Positions 37,112 to 47,524 are shown, numbered from the stretch's first letter. The stretch: 64,000 nt of DNA from Octadecabacter dasysiphoniae (GCF_021532615.1 NZ_JAKGAQ010000001.1:248001-312000), one strand, 5' to 3'. Numbers and translations are program-made. The notes: generated by a model from the letters alone, not told the origin.

Positions 37112-37704
37112 AGGTCTGGGGCGCATTCATATTGGTAATCGCGCTGGGAGGCTGTTCGCGCGAGGCACCCGAACCTACCGTTGGTCCGGGCAATGTGTGC
37201 GGTGATCCGGCGTTATTTGGTGAAACCATCGGCACGGTGGATGGCGCAGGGGCCTGCGGGATCGAAAATGCAGTGCGTTTGACGTCCGTGTCCGGCGTGA
37301 CGCTGTCGACCCCGGCGATCATCGATTGCGGAACCGCAACCGCGTTGAAAACATGGATCGAAACCGGCGCACGCCCTGCGGTCGGTGATACAGGGGGCGG
37401 CCTGTCGTCCTTGCGGGTGGTGGCACATTATTCGTGCCGAAGCCGCAACAACCAATCGGGCGCACGTTTGTCCGAACACAGCTTTGGCAACGCGATTGAT
37501 ATTGCGGGCGTCGGGCTTGTCGATGGGACGGAAATGACAGTTCTGAGCGATTGGAACGGCCGCTACGCCAGCCAGTTGCGCCAGATGTGGCAGGCGGCCT
37601 GTGGTCCGTTCGGCACGGTTCTGGGGCCAGAGGCAGACCGGTTCCACCGTGATCATTTTCATTTTGACACAGCCGATTACCGATCAGGCAGCTACTGCCG
37701 TTAA
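37108..37704 (+). CDS. extensin-family (LAS metallopeptidase-like) lipoprotein
   Basis: A 198-aa exported protein; [20 protein letters not shown] carries a lipobox (LGGC). The extensin-like C domain has RLSEHSFGNAIDIAGV with the SxHxxGxAxD zinc motif, and RDHFHFDTADY with the second His cluster, as in LAS peptidoglycan peptidases. Paired cysteines (ACGIENA, YSCRSR, AACGPF) suggest disulfides. Likely acts on cell-wall peptides; it is coupled to tyrA by ATGA, although functionally unrelated. Confidence 0.88.
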   Translation: MKVWGAFILVIALGGCSREAPEPTVGPGNVCGDPALFGETIGTVDGAGACGIENAVRLTSVSGVTLSTPAIIDCGTATALKTWIETGARPAVGDTGGGLSSLRVVAHYSCRSRNNQSGARLSEHSFGNAIDIAGVGLVDGTEMTVLSDWNGRYASQLRQMWQAACGPFGTVLGPEADRFHRDHFHFDTADYRSGSYCR

Positions 37705-38696
37705 CGCAGCAGCGGCGCGGCCCCCAGCGGCATCGCGCCCAGCATCATGTTCCCGTCTGTGATGTTTAGCGTCAGCGTCAGCGTGTCGGGAATATGGGGT
37801 GTTTCGTCCATATTGTTGGCGATTTCTAAAACAAGAAAACGGCGATCAGCGTTCACCACACCTGTGGACACGGCCAAATCCAGCGCTTGTTGCCAGTTGC
37901 GCGCCGAGATTGAAATTGATCCGTTCAAAACCCCGAAATCATCTGGCGTGACGTCCCCGATGGCTGACAGGGACATATCCCCCCACGCCAGCGCAAATTC
38001 CGTAATACTGAGCGTTTCGATCTGGGCAGACATCGCCGCGTCACCGTTCAGCTCAATCGGGGCGGATAGGGTCACGTCACTGTCAAACCGCAGGTTTTGA
38101 ATAATTGGCGGTTGCAGGTTTTGGGGGTCAATCATTCGGCGGATGTCTTCGGGCAACACGATGGATCGGGCCTCAACGAAGGCGTCATAGGTCTGCGTTG
38201 TGCCGGGGCTCAGGCGCATCGCGGCCAGAAGGCTGGCCATGGCCAGTTCGGCACCTTCTTCACTGCGGATGCGCGGATTGTCCGCCTCGATCGTGGCGGT
38301 TTGAAACGCGAGCGCGGCATTGGCGCGTACTTTGCCGGACGCGCGCATGTCGTTGGTGATCAGCGTGAACACTTCGCCATCAATGTCCAATGTTTGTTCT
38401 TGTGGGAAAACGGCGATCACCTCGTTGGGGCGATAGGACAGCGCGAACAGTTGAAACGTCGGCGCAAAATAGGTCACGCGGCCTGTCGGATCATAAAATT
38501 CCAGATCCGTGATCGTGGTGTCAAAGCGTGACGGAAACCCGCGTGTGTGCAGCGTGTCGTATGATAAATCATAATCGCCCGCATCAACCTGCACCAAGGC
38601 CTCGGTCAGCCGATCCTGAATTTGGGACCGCCCCACAAACCAGTAACCGCCATACAGCGTTGCGGCCACAACCACGAGGACAATGAGTTTACGCAT
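37701..38696 (-). CDS. DUF2125 domain protein
   Basis: A 331-aa protein with an N-terminal membrane anchor or signal (MRKLIVLVVVAATLYGGYWF) and a long DUF2125 domain rich in beta strands (SYDTLHTRGFPSRFDTTITD, ITDLEFYDPTGRVTYFAP). Function unknown; the fold is thought to face the periplasm. I prefer the ATG at 38696, preceded by AAAGGG, over the in-frame ATG at 38711. Its stop overlaps the convergent extensin-family gene by 4 bp. Confidence 0.85.
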   Translation of the reverse strand: MRKLIVLVVVAATLYGGYWFVGRSQIQDRLTEALVQVDAGDYDLSYDTLHTRGFPSRFDTTITDLEFYDPTGRVTYFAPTFQLFALSYRPNEVIAVFPQEQTLDIDGEVFTLITNDMRASGKVRANAALAFQTATIEADNPRIRSEEGAELAMASLLAAMRLSPGTTQTYDAFVEARSIVLPEDIRRMIDPQNLQPPIIQNLRFDSDVTLSAPIELNGDAAMSAQIETLSITEFALAWGDMSLSAIGDVTPDDFGVLNGSISISARNWQQALDLAVSTGVVNADRRFLVLEIANNMDETPHIPDTLTLTLNITDGNMMLGAMPLGAAPLLR

Positions 38697-38760
38697 CTGT
38701 GACCCTTTCATCAGACCAGTGATTGGTGTTTAGAGGACGCGAAAGAGAAGGGCCATAACA

Positions 38761-39282
38761 ATGACAATGTGGGTGTTTGGGTACGGATCATTGCTGTGGA
38801 ATCCGGGGTTTGAACCCGCAGAGGCCGTGACGGCAACATTGCACGGATACCATCGCAGTTTCTGCATGCTGTCGATCCACCACCGCGGCACAGTCGATGA
38901 ACCGGGTCTGGTGCTGGCGCTGGACGCCGCGGATGCGACCTGCACAGGTGTAGCGTTTCGCGTCGCCGAGGCGGACGAAACCCGTGTTCTGGCCGAACTG
39001 CGCGAACGTGAATTGATTTCGAGCGCCTATTTAGAAGCCCAGGTGCCACTGGCCCTGAAAGACGGGCGCGACGTTCAGGCCCTGGCCTATGTGATCAACC
39101 GCGATCACGAACAATACTGCCAATACGACCTTGAAAAGCAGGCGCAGCTTATTGCGCGATCCGTTGGCGGGCGCGGTCCGAACCCTGAATATCTGTTCAA
39201 TACTGCGGATCATTTGGTCATGATGGGGATTAAGGATCCTGATATGGCGTGGCTTGTGGCGCGTGTGCGCGAATTGACGTGA
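38761..39282 (+). CDS. ChaC-like gamma-glutamylcyclotransferase
   Basis: A 173-aa enzyme of the ChaC family, which breaks gamma-glutamyl compounds such as glutathione into 5-oxoproline and a dipeptide. The substrate loop WVFGYGSLLWNPGF (about residues 4-17), HHRGTVDEPGLVLAL and LRERELISSAYLEAQVPL with the family's acidic catalytic region are visible, and SVGGRGPNPEYLFNT is typical. It diverges from the DUF2125 gene. The glyoxalase gene gloB, also glutathione-linked, is 7 kb away. Confidence 0.92.
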   Translation: MTMWVFGYGSLLWNPGFEPAEAVTATLHGYHRSFCMLSIHHRGTVDEPGLVLALDAADATCTGVAFRVAEADETRVLAELRERELISSAYLEAQVPLALKDGRDVQALAYVINRDHEQYCQYDLEKQAQLIARSVGGRGPNPEYLFNTADHLVMMGIKDPDMAWLVARVRELT

Positions 39283-39352
39283 TTTTGTTTGGGGTTTGCG
39301 CGCCGACCCCCTATTATGATTGTTAACAAACAACAAAGAGGTGCCTGATCCC

Positions 39353-40531
39353 ATGGCAACAGGGGACCAAAAGGCCGAGCCGCAGTTCTCACAACCTTGG
39401 CGCCAGATCATTTCGATGCTGGTGGTTTTGGCGTTGGTCTGCGCGGGCGTATATGTGGCTTTTCCACGGGTCGGACCCGTGTTTTTGGCCAATCCATACC
39501 TGAACGGGTTTATTTTTCTGGTCTTCGTGATCGGCGTGTTGTCGTGTTTCGGGCAGGTCTGGCAGCTGATCAAATCCGTCGGCTGGATTGAGGCGTTCGC
39601 GAGCGAAAAGCTCGGTTCTGATGTGATCAAGGCGCCGGGGCTGCTTGCACCTTTGGCGACGCTTTTGGGATCGCGCGGGGCGCGGATGCAATTGTCGTCC
39701 AGTTCCTCACGATCCATCCTCGATTCCGTGTCCCAGCGTATTGACGAAGATCGTGAAATCACGCGATATATCGTCAACACATTGATTTTTCTTGGTCTTT
39801 TGGGCACGTTTTATGGCCTTGCAACCACGGTGCCGGCCTTGGTCGAAACCATCCAATCCCTAACCCCCGGCGAAGGCGAAACCGGCGCACAGGTGTTTGA
39901 ACGCTTGCAGGCGGGCCTCGAAAGCCAGTTGGGCGGAATGGGAATTGCGTTCGCGTCGTCCCTGCTTGGTCTTGCAGGGTCTTTGGTCGTCGGGCTTTTG
40001 GAACTGTTTGCAAGCCACGGGCAGAACCGGTTTTACCGCGAACTCGAAGAATGGTTGTCCACGATCACGCGCGTCGGGTTGGCCGCAAATGACGAAGGCG
40101 GTGGCGATCAATCCGCGATGGCGGGCGTCGTTGATCATATGGTTGAACAGATGGAACGCATGCAGGTGATGTTTGCCGCGTCCGAGGCCAGCCGCACAGA
40201 AGCCAACGAACGTATCGGCGCGCTTGCGGGTGCTGTTGAACAACTCGCTAAAGGCACGTCAACAGACGAAGCATCGGCGCAACTGACCCGCGTGGCCGAC
40301 GCCCAAGAAAGCCTGATTGCTGCGCTGAAAGATACGGGCATGGAAGGCATCGACGCCGAAAGCCGGATGCGGTTGCGGTCCATCGATGTCGGTTTGCTGC
40401 GCGTTCTTGAAGAAATGGCCGCCGGACGTCAGGAAATCATTCAGGACCTGCGCGCAGACATGGCAGGGCTGACCAAGGCCGTGCGCCAAGGCACACGCGA
40501 GGCGCGCAAAACCAATCAGGATGGCGGCTAA
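39353..40531 (+). CDS. MotA/TolQ/ExbB-like proton-channel protein
   Basis: Inner-membrane stator-type protein of 392 aa. Helices lie near residues 19-38 and 48-68, then a cytoplasmic loop, then the conserved pair YIVNTLIFLGLLGTFYGLAT (about 128-147) and MGIAFASSLLGLAGSLVVGL (about 187-206), which matches the MotA/ExbB channel core. About 180 cytoplasmic residues follow, probably partly coiled coil. Three bases separate it from a MotB/OmpA-like gene, its expected partner. The role is not flagellar as far as the context shows: no flagellar genes are near. Confidence 0.85.
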   Translation: MATGDQKAEPQFSQPWRQIISMLVVLALVCAGVYVAFPRVGPVFLANPYLNGFIFLVFVIGVLSCFGQVWQLIKSVGWIEAFASEKLGSDVIKAPGLLAPLATLLGSRGARMQLSSSSSRSILDSVSQRIDEDREITRYIVNTLIFLGLLGTFYGLATTVPALVETIQSLTPGEGETGAQVFERLQAGLESQLGGMGIAFASSLLGLAGSLVVGLLELFASHGQNRFYRELEEWLSTITRVGLAANDEGGGDQSAMAGVVDHMVEQMERMQVMFAASEASRTEANERIGALAGAVEQLAKGTSTDEASAQLTRVADAQESLIAALKDTGMEGIDAESRMRLRSIDVGLLRVLEEMAAGRQEIIQDLRADMAGLTKAVRQGTREARKTNQDGG

Positions 40532-40534
40532 GTC

Positions 40535-42409
40535 ATGGCCTTAAGCCGCAGAACAGGTGCGCGTTTTCAAGCGTCTATCTGGCCGGGCTTCGTAGACGCG
40601 ATGACCGGGCTATTGCTGGTGCTGATGTTTGTCCTGACCATTTTCATGGTTTTGCAATTCGTCCTGCAAGAAACGATCACTGGGCAGGAAAACGAGCTGG
40701 ATGAGCTGAACGCGCTGGCCAATTCGCTGTCGCAAGCCTTGGGGATGCAAGAACAACGCTCGGCTGATCTTAATGCGCAGGTCGGCACGTTGTCTGCTGA
40801 TCTGGCAACCATGCAAACCGCGTTGAACGACAGTGAGGCCGCTGTTGCGCGACAAAATGCGATTATCTCACGGCTTAATACCGACCTTTCGAACGCAACT
40901 GCGCGCATCACGGGGTTCGAGGCGCAAGTGGCGGGATTGTTGGCGCAACGCCGTGATGCAACGGCGGCGATTGAAGCGCTGGAAGCCCGTGAGGCCGAGC
41001 TGATTTCATCCCAAGAGGCGTTGAACCTGGCATTGGCACAAGCACGAGACGAGATTGATGCGGGTGCAGAAGCCGCACGACTTGCCGCCGCGCGCCGCGA
41101 AGCCCTAGAGGCCATGATTGCTGAACTTGAAGCAGACGGCACTGCGGCGGACGAACAGATTTCCGCGCTCGAAGCCCAGCGATTGGTTGATGCAGCCGCC
41201 GCCGAAGCCCTGCGCGCGCGCCTTGAAAATGCGGACACGGAACTGACCGCGATGACGCTTGCCCTGGAAGAACAGCGGCGCGATGCAGAAAACACACTGA
41301 CATTGCTCGCTGCGGCCGAGGCGGCGCGGGATGATTTGGACAGCAATCTTGCGATTGCATTGCTGGCCCAACAAGAAGCAGAGGCAGCCGCGCAATCCTT
41401 GGGCCTTGAGCGGGAGGAGCTCGCGCAGCGATTGGCCGCAGCCGTTGAGGATCAACAGGACGCGGATGTGACGCGCGCCGCGCTTGAGACGCAGTTGGCC
41501 CAAGCACTGATCGCGCGCACGGAGTTAGAGGCTGCTATGTCTGATGCCGCAGACCAACGGGCGACCTTGGGCGATGAATTGGCCGCAGCTGTTGCGGCGT
41601 TGGCGGCGGCGCAGGCGTCTTCGGGGGCTGTTTCAACCGATCTGGATCGTCAGACAGCGTTGCTTGCACAAGCGAACGAAGCGTTGTCCCAAGAACAAGC
41701 CTTGTCTGCCGAAAGCCAGCGGCAGGTCGCATTACTGAACGAGCAAGTGGCCGCGCTGCGCAGCGAATTGGGCCGCCTGCAAGGGTTGCTGGATTTGGCA
41801 AACGACGAAGATGTAACGGCAAACGTACAGATCGAAACTCTGACGCAGGATTTGAACACGGCCATGGCGCGGGCGTTGCTAGCTGAACGGCGCGCCAGCG
41901 TTCTGGAAGCCGCTGAGCTGGAACGCCTCGCGGCAGAAGCGGTTGAATTGGAACGGTTCCGGTCGGATTTCCTTGGCCTGCTGCGCGGGGTGCTCGAAGG
42001 TGTCGACGGCGTGCGGATTGAAGGGGACAGGTTCGTGTTCTCCTCTGAGGTGCTTTTCGAACAGGGCGCCGCCGAACTGTCTGCCGAGGGACGCCAGGAA
42101 ATAGCCAAAATTGCCCAAATTTTGCGCGACGTCGCGGGGGAAATCCCGGATGAGATCGATTGGGTCATTCGTGTCGACGGGCACACCGACAATGTGCCGC
42201 TGTCGGGCGCAGGCGCTTTTGCCAACAACTGGGAGCTAAGCCAGGCACGCGCGCTTTCCGTTGTGCTATACATGGTGAATTTCCTTGCGATTCCGCCAGA
42301 TCGCTTGGCGGCGAACGGGTTTGGGCAGTACCAGCCATTGAACCCGGCAAACACGGATGAAGCCCGCGCGCAGAACCGCCGGATTGAGCTAAAGCTGACA
42401 GAGCGGTGA
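40535..42409 (+). CDS. MotB/OmpA-like stator protein with very long coiled coil
   Basis: A 624-aa protein with one N-terminal helix (FVDAMTGLLLVLMFVLTIFM, about residues 19-38) carrying an Asp in the MotB-like proton site, then roughly 420 residues of Ala/Glu/Leu/Gln-rich heptad coiled coil, and a C-terminal OmpA-like peptidoglycan-binding domain (DWVIRVDGHTDNVPLSGAG, NNWELSQARALSVVLYM, RLAANGFGQYQPL). Most family members have a short linker, so the coiled coil is remarkable. It forms a two-gene unit with the preceding channel protein. Confidence 0.88.
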   Translation: MALSRRTGARFQASIWPGFVDAMTGLLLVLMFVLTIFMVLQFVLQETITGQENELDELNALANSLSQALGMQEQRSADLNAQVGTLSADLATMQTALNDSEAAVARQNAIISRLNTDLSNATARITGFEAQVAGLLAQRRDATAAIEALEAREAELISSQEALNLALAQARDEIDAGAEAARLAAARREALEAMIAELEADGTAADEQISALEAQRLVDAAAAEALRARLENADTELTAMTLALEEQRRDAENTLTLLAAAEAARDDLDSNLAIALLAQQEAEAAAQSLGLEREELAQRLAAAVEDQQDADVTRAALETQLAQALIARTELEAAMSDAADQRATLGDELAAAVAALAAAQASSGAVSTDLDRQTALLAQANEALSQEQALSAESQRQVALLNEQVAALRSELGRLQGLLDLANDEDVTANVQIETLTQDLNTAMARALLAERRASVLEAAELERLAAEAVELERFRSDFLGLLRGVLEGVDGVRIEGDRFVFSSEVLFEQGAAELSAEGRQEIAKIAQILRDVAGEIPDEIDWVIRVDGHTDNVPLSGAGAFANNWELSQARALSVVLYMVNFLAIPPDRLAANGFGQYQPLNPANTDEARAQNRRIELKLTER

Positions 42410-42478
42410 TCTGAAGGAGCGGCTTCGACGCGCATGATCCTTGGCGCGTGGCGCTGGCACGAGACAATCGCGGGGCAG

Positions 42479-43435
42479 TTACGGCAGGGTGATGACCGTG
42501 ATTTGACGGTCAAGTTCGACGCCATCGCGCATTTGGATCGCCGTGCCCGTATAGTTGCCCGCAGGAAAACCAACGTCTGGCGGATTCAGCCCGCCGGCGC
42601 GCATGAACAGGGCTTGTTGACGATCCAGCACATCTTCGGTTTCAAAAAGCGGGCCGCCGGGCCCTTCAATCGATAAGGTCATGACATCCCCCGCTTGTGC
42701 GCCAAATGCAAAGGCCCACAAAACAATTGGTGCATCCGACATCAGCGTTTGCGCCGCTGCAGTGCCTGCTTTTACGGCTGCGTAGTTCGGGATTTTGGCG
42801 GAAAACCCTGTCGCAAGTAGGCCGCCAGTCGGTGTGGTGATTGAGGCATCCCAAAGGCCATCGACAGGTGCAGCGTTGCAATCTGTCTGTCCTTCAGGCG
42901 CAAACGGATCAACCATTTGCCCACCTTGACGCACCGAGATGTGGACATGCGGGAACTGGGTGCGCCCCGAAAGACCAACCAGACCCAAGACATCACCGGT
43001 TTCGACGATATCGCCGGGCAGGACCGAGACTGAGCCCATGCGCATGTGACAATACTGGGTTTCCCACCCATTATCATGCACGACAACGACACCATTTCCG
43101 CAATCGCGCCCATTGATTTCGCCAGCCAGATCAAGCGTATACAGCACATCACGCATGTCATTGCGCACGCCGCGCACGGTACCAGCCGCCGCTGCGAGAA
43201 CGTCGACACCATCTTCCATTGCAGTAAGGGAGATCAGCCCGAAATCCGTGCCTTTGTGGCCATCATAAGTGAGGACGCCACACTGGAAATCTGACGCGCC
43301 TTCGGTGGGGTCATGATCGACGTAATTCTGGATATAACAGCTGTCGCCCAAGGTGCAGTCGATCGGAAGGGCGAGGGAAATATCCTGCGCCACGGCGGGC
43401 ATGGCGCAGGATAGGAGTGCAAGTGTAAGGCGCAT
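42479..43435 (-). CDS. M23-family peptidoglycan metallopeptidase
   Basis: Exported protein of 318 aa with signal [16 protein letters not shown] before QDIS. The LytM/M23 domain has YDGHKGTDFGLIS (HxxxD zinc ligands, about residues 60-64), VVVHDNGWETQYCHMRMGSV and FPHVHISVRQGG with the HxH ligand. A C-terminal beta-rich domain of about 110 residues follows. Likely cuts cross-linked peptidoglycan in the periplasm. Its start overlaps the clpA stop as TAATG, so it is coupled to a cytoplasmic chaperone gene. Confidence 0.92.
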   Translation of the reverse strand: MRLTLALLSCAMPAVAQDISLALPIDCTLGDSCYIQNYVDHDPTEGASDFQCGVLTYDGHKGTDFGLISLTAMEDGVDVLAAAAGTVRGVRNDMRDVLYTLDLAGEINGRDCGNGVVVVHDNGWETQYCHMRMGSVSVLPGDIVETGDVLGLVGLSGRTQFPHVHISVRQGGQMVDPFAPEGQTDCNAAPVDGLWDASITTPTGGLLATGFSAKIPNYAAVKAGTAAAQTLMSDAPIVLWAFAFGAQAGDVMTLSIEGPGGPLFETEDVLDRQQALFMRAGGLNPPDVGFPAGNYTGTAIQMRDGVELDRQITVITLP

Positions 43436-45756
43436 TAGTCCGCTGCGAGGAGGGGTGGTTTGTCCTTAGAAATACGAGCCTTTTCCGGAGGTTCGATCTG
43501 CAAGTCCAATTCACCTTTTTTCATACCAACTTTGACGTGGCCACCTTTGGCGAGGCTGCCGAATAACAACTCTTCGGCCAGTGGTTTTTTGATGTGTTCT
43601 TGGATCACACGGCCCAGCGGACGCGCACCCATTTTGTCATCATAGCCCTTGTCAGCCAGCCATTCAGCCGCCGGGCGTGTCAGTTCAATCGACACATTGC
43701 GGTCCATCAATTGGGCCTCAAGCTGGAGGACGAATTTTTCGACCACCTGCAAGATCACTTCTTTGCCCAAAGGCGCAAAGCTGACCACTGCATCCAAACG
43801 GTTGCGGAATTCCGGCGTGAACGTCTTCTCGATGGCTGCTGTGTCTTCGCCTGTGCGGCGATCACGGTTAAATCCGATCGCTTCTTTCGCCATTTCAGAG
43901 GCACCTGCGTTGGACGTCATGATGATGATAACATTGCGGAAATCGGTTGTCCGGCCGTTATGGTCGGTCAGTTTGCCGTGATCCATCACCTGCAACAGAA
44001 TGTTGTAGACGTCCGGGTGGGCCTTTTCCATTTCATCAAGCAGCAATACGCAGTGTGGATTTTGATCAACTCCATCAGTCAGCATGCCACCTTGATCAAA
44101 GCCGACGTAGCCGGGAGGGGCACCGATCAGACGTGAAACCGCGTGCTTTTCCATATATTCAGACATGTCAAAGCGCATCAATTCAACGCCCAAAGTATCA
44201 GCCAACTGCTTGGCGACTTCGGTTTTGCCCACGCCTGTCGGACCCGCGAACAGGTAGTTTCCGATAGGTTTTTCAGGTTCGCGCAGACCCGCGCGTGCCA
44301 GTTTGATGGCTGAGGACAGCGCCACAATTGCATCGTCCTGCCCGAACACCACGCGTTTGAGGCTTGATTCCAGATCTTTCAGAACTTCGGCATCGTCTTT
44401 CGTGACATTCTTTGGCGGAATGCGGGCAATTTTCGCGACTACGGCCTCGATCTCTTTGGCGCCGATGGTCTTACGGCGCTTGGATTCGGTAACCAGATGC
44501 TGTGCGGCACCTGCTTCGTCGATCACATCGATCGCTTTGTCAGGCAGCTTGCGGTCATTGATATAGCGCGCGGCGAGTTCCACGGCGGATTTGATCGCGT
44601 CCGCGGTGTATTTGATCTGGTGGTGGTCCTCGAAATACGGCTTCAACCCTTTCAAAATCTTGATTGAATCCTCAACCGAAGGCTCGTTCACGTCGATTTT
44701 CTGAAAACGACGGGCGAGTGCGCGGTCCTTCTCGAAATGTTGGCGGAACTCTTTGTAGGTTGTCGAACCCATGCAGCGCAGTTTGCCGCCCGCAAGCGCG
44801 GGTTTCAGCAGGTTGGACGCATCCATTGCGCCGCCAGACGTGGCACCTGCGCCAATTACAGTGTGGATTTCGTCGATGAACAGCACCGCATCGTCGTGAT
44901 CCTCAAGTTCGGTCATGACGGCCTTCAGGCGTTCTTCGAAATCACCGCGGTAACGGGTTCCGGCCAGCAGCGCGCCCATGTCCAACGAATAGATCGTCGT
45001 TTCAGACAGGACCTCGGGCACTTCGCCGTTAACCACTTTGCGTGCCAAACCTTCCGCGATGGCGGTTTTGCCAACACCTGGATCACCCACCAAAAGGGGG
45101 TTGTTCTTGCGGCGGCGGCACAGCACTTGAATGCAGCGTTCGACTTCGTGGTCGCGCCCGATCAGCGGGTCAACATCGCCTTCCTGGGCTTTGACGTTCA
45201 GATCGACACAGTATTTCGCCAGCGCGCTTTCGTCCTTACCGGAATCACCTGCTGCCTCTGCTTCTTCATCCAATGATGGGGCGCCTGATACCGGGCGCGC
45301 TTCGCCGAATGCGGGGTCTTTGGCGACACCGTGGGCAATGAAATTCACTGCGTCATAGCGCGTCATATCCTGATCTTGCAGGAAGTAGGCGGCATTGCTT
45401 TCGCGTTCGGCAAAGATCGCGACCAGCACATTTGCGCCAGTGACTTCGGTGCGCCCGCTGGATTGGACATGGATTGCCGCGCGTTGGATCACGCGTTGGA
45501 AGGCGGCTGTCGGGACCGCTTCGGACCCTTCGACTTCGGTCACCAGCGTGGACAGGTCGTCCTCGATAAAATCATCAAGCGTTTTGCGCAATTCTTCGAG
45601 ATCAACCGAACAGGCCTTCATGACGCGTGCGGCGTCAGGCTCATCGATCAGGGCGAGCAACAGGTGCTCGAGTGTGGCGAGTTCGTGTTTGCGCGCATTG
45701 GCCAAGGCCAGCGCGGAATGAATGGACTGCTCAAGCGTTGTCGAAAATGATGGCAC
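43435..45756 (-). CDS. clpA: ATP-dependent Clp protease ATP-binding subunit ClpA
   Basis: Class I AAA+ unfoldase of 773 aa that feeds ClpP. The N-domain has [23 protein letters not shown]-1 has Walker [14 protein letters not shown] and Walker [18 protein letters not shown]-2 has Walker [16 protein letters not shown] and Walker [16 protein letters not shown]. The absence of a long middle domain distinguishes it from ClpB. No clpS is seen directly upstream, although clpS-clpA pairing is common; the 198-bp spacer 45757-45954 probably holds only the promoter. Confidence 0.96.
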   Translation of the reverse strand: MPSFSTTLEQSIHSALALANARKHELATLEHLLLALIDEPDAARVMKACSVDLEELRKTLDDFIEDDLSTLVTEVEGSEAVPTAAFQRVIQRAAIHVQSSGRTEVTGANVLVAIFAERESNAAYFLQDQDMTRYDAVNFIAHGVAKDPAFGEARPVSGAPSLDEEAEAAGDSGKDESALAKYCVDLNVKAQEGDVDPLIGRDHEVERCIQVLCRRRKNNPLLVGDPGVGKTAIAEGLARKVVNGEVPEVLSETTIYSLDMGALLAGTRYRGDFEERLKAVMTELEDHDDAVLFIDEIHTVIGAGATSGGAMDASNLLKPALAGGKLRCMGSTTYKEFRQHFEKDRALARRFQKIDVNEPSVEDSIKILKGLKPYFEDHHQIKYTADAIKSAVELAARYINDRKLPDKAIDVIDEAGAAQHLVTESKRRKTIGAKEIEAVVAKIARIPPKNVTKDDAEVLKDLESSLKRVVFGQDDAIVALSSAIKLARAGLREPEKPIGNYLFAGPTGVGKTEVAKQLADTLGVELMRFDMSEYMEKHAVSRLIGAPPGYVGFDQGGMLTDGVDQNPHCVLLLDEMEKAHPDVYNILLQVMDHGKLTDHNGRTTDFRNVIIIMTSNAGASEMAKEAIGFNRDRRTGEDTAAIEKTFTPEFRNRLDAVVSFAPLGKEVILQVVEKFVLQLEAQLMDRNVSIELTRPAAEWLADKGYDDKMGARPLGRVIQEHIKKPLAEELLFGSLAKGGHVKVGMKKGELDLQIEPPEKARISKDKPPLLAAD

Positions 45757-45954
45757 GTTGCGTGCTCCTCTTTATCGGGGGTCTGCGCGGGTCTGTGTTT
45801 CGCGCCAACCGTGACCTCTTATAGTTAAATTTCGGCTTATTCTGCGCGGCTTCAAGGAAAAACTTGCCACGATGTTGTTACATTGTGTCTTTTGTAGCCT
45901 GCATGTGCGTCTGACAGGCCTGTTTTTTAGGCGTATGCGGCGATTTCCGGCGTT

Positions 45955-46716
45955 CTAGAAAACATCGCGTTTTTTGCGCACGGCGGTAAAGACATCGACC
46001 GGATCGGTGTTGGTTAACCCCATGGCAGATTGAAGCGCGCCCACATCGGCACGCAGGAACGGGTTGGTGCGCTTTTCGACGCCGAGGTCAGATGGGACTG
46101 TCGGGTGCCCTGCGGCGCGGGTTTTGGTGATTTCGTCTACCCGAGAGATAAGGTCCGCGTTCTCAGGTTCAATAGTCATCGCGAACGCCGCGTTCGTTTC
46201 GGTATATTCGTGCCCCGAACAGACCCGCGTATCATCGGGCAGGGCGCGGAGTTTTTGCATCGAACCCCACATCTGCGCGGGCGTGCCTTCGAACAATCGC
46301 CCACACCCCAGCGCCATGAGGCTGTCGGCAGTGAACACAATGCCAGAACCCGCAAAGTGCAGTGCGATATGGCCAATGGTATGCCCGGACACATCCATCA
46401 CATGCGCATCTTCGCCACAAATGCGGACAACGTCCCCTTCAGCTATTGCGAGATCGAGGCGGGGCAGGCGGTGCGCGTCTGCCTGGGCACCGATCACCCG
46501 CGCCGATCCCCGAAGCGGTGCAAGCCCGTCCACATGATCCCAATGATGATGGGTCAGCAAGATATCCGTCAATGTCCAGCCTTGTGCGTCAAGTGCCGCC
46601 TGAATGGGCGGCGCATCCGGCGCATCCACCAGCAACGTCTGTTCTGTATCCGCGTTGTGCAGCAAATAGGCGTAGTTATCCGCCAGGCAGGGGATCGTGA
46701 GCAGTTCGAGGGGCAT
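45955..46716 (-). CDS. gloB: hydroxyacylglutathione hydrolase (glyoxalase II)
   Basis: Metallo-beta-lactamase-fold enzyme of 253 aa, hydrolysing S-lactoylglutathione in methylglyoxal detoxification. The binuclear metal motif THHHWDHVDG is at about residues 55-64, with DVSGHTIGHIALH, FTADSLMALGCGRLFEGT and CSGHEYTETNAAFA supplying further ligands and the family signature. Length fits. It diverges from a methyltransferase gene across 61 bp. Confidence 0.95.
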   Translation of the reverse strand: MPLELLTIPCLADNYAYLLHNADTEQTLLVDAPDAPPIQAALDAQGWTLTDILLTHHHWDHVDGLAPLRGSARVIGAQADAHRLPRLDLAIAEGDVVRICGEDAHVMDVSGHTIGHIALHFAGSGIVFTADSLMALGCGRLFEGTPAQMWGSMQKLRALPDDTRVCSGHEYTETNAAFAMTIEPENADLISRVDEITKTRAAGHPTVPSDLGVEKRTNPFLRADVGALQSAMGLTNTDPVDVFTAVRKKRDVF

Positions 46717-46777
46717 GGCGTTGTCACCTTGTGTTGCTATGGTATCTTAATTGTCGCTGAAACGACGTGGGGCCGCA

Positions 46778-47524
46778 ATGCATCTGGACGTGCATGATCT
46801 TCGGGAATTTTATTATCGCAGCCCGCTTGGGCGTGCGGCCCAAAAGGTTATCCGTACAGAACTGGTGCGGATGTGGCCCGATGCAAGGGCACAAACTGTT
46901 GTTGGGTTCGGATTCGCGGTGCCGCTGTTGCGCCCGTTTCTGGGTGAGGCGCGCCGCGTTATCGGGCTGATGCCGGGCCCCCAAGGCGTGATGCCATGGC
47001 CCGCAGGGGAAAAGAACGTCAGCGTGTTGTGCGAAGATACGTTGTGGCCGCTTGCCGCCGGTTCGGTGGACAAATTGGTGCTGCTGCACGGTTTGGAAAC
47101 GTCCGATCATCCTATGGCGATGTTGGATGAATGTTGGCGTGTGCTGGCCCCTGAAGGGCGGGCGGTGTTTATTGTGCCTAACCGCACGGGGCTTTGGTCA
47201 CGTTCGGACGCAACGCCGTTCGGGTTCGGGCGACCCTATTCCATGGGGCAGCTCGAATTGCAGCTGCGCTCCATCGGGTTGATCCCGACAAAAACGCTTT
47301 CGACGCTGTATCAACCCCCATCGGCCAAACGCGGCTGGCGCAAGCTGGCCAATACAATGGAAAGTGCCGGACGTCATTTACCCGTGTTCGCAGCGGGCGG
47401 TGTTTTGATGGTGGAAGTCACCAAACAGGTGCCCCAGCCAAAACGCCCGGGCCTGACAGAGGCGGTCAAACGGCCCCTGCGTGTGCTTGAGGGCATGGGC
47501 GGCCCCGTGGTGAAGCCGATCTAG
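46778..47524 (+). CDS. class I SAM-dependent methyltransferase
   Basis: A 248-aa protein of the methyltransferase-11 type. The chosen ATG gives [20 protein letters not shown]; the SAM-binding region is degenerate ([20 protein letters not shown]), and [13 protein letters not shown] [20 protein letters not shown] with [20 protein letters not shown] follows as in family members. In Rhodobacterales it commonly sits divergent to gloB. Substrate unknown. Confidence 0.88.
   Translation: MHLDVHDLREFYYRSPLGRAAQKVIRTELVRMWPDARAQTVVGFGFAVPLLRPFLGEARRVIGLMPGPQGVMPWPAGEKNVSVLCEDTLWPLAAGSVDKLVLLHGLETSDHPMAMLDECWRVLAPEGRAVFIVPNRTGLWSRSDATPFGFGRPYSMGQLELQLRSIGLIPTKTLSTLYQPPSAKRGWRKLANTMESAGRHLPVFAAGGVLMVEVTKQVPQPKRPGLTEAVKRPLRVLEGMGGPVVKPI

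Noticed and set aside
39353..42409. Zorya anti-phage system (ZorA/ZorB)
   Set aside because: The channel and OmpA-like partners resemble ZorAB, but the long tail is on the MotB-like partner rather than the MotA-like one, and no ZorC, ZorD or ZorE gene is adjacent. Flanking genes are ChaC and an M23 peptidase.
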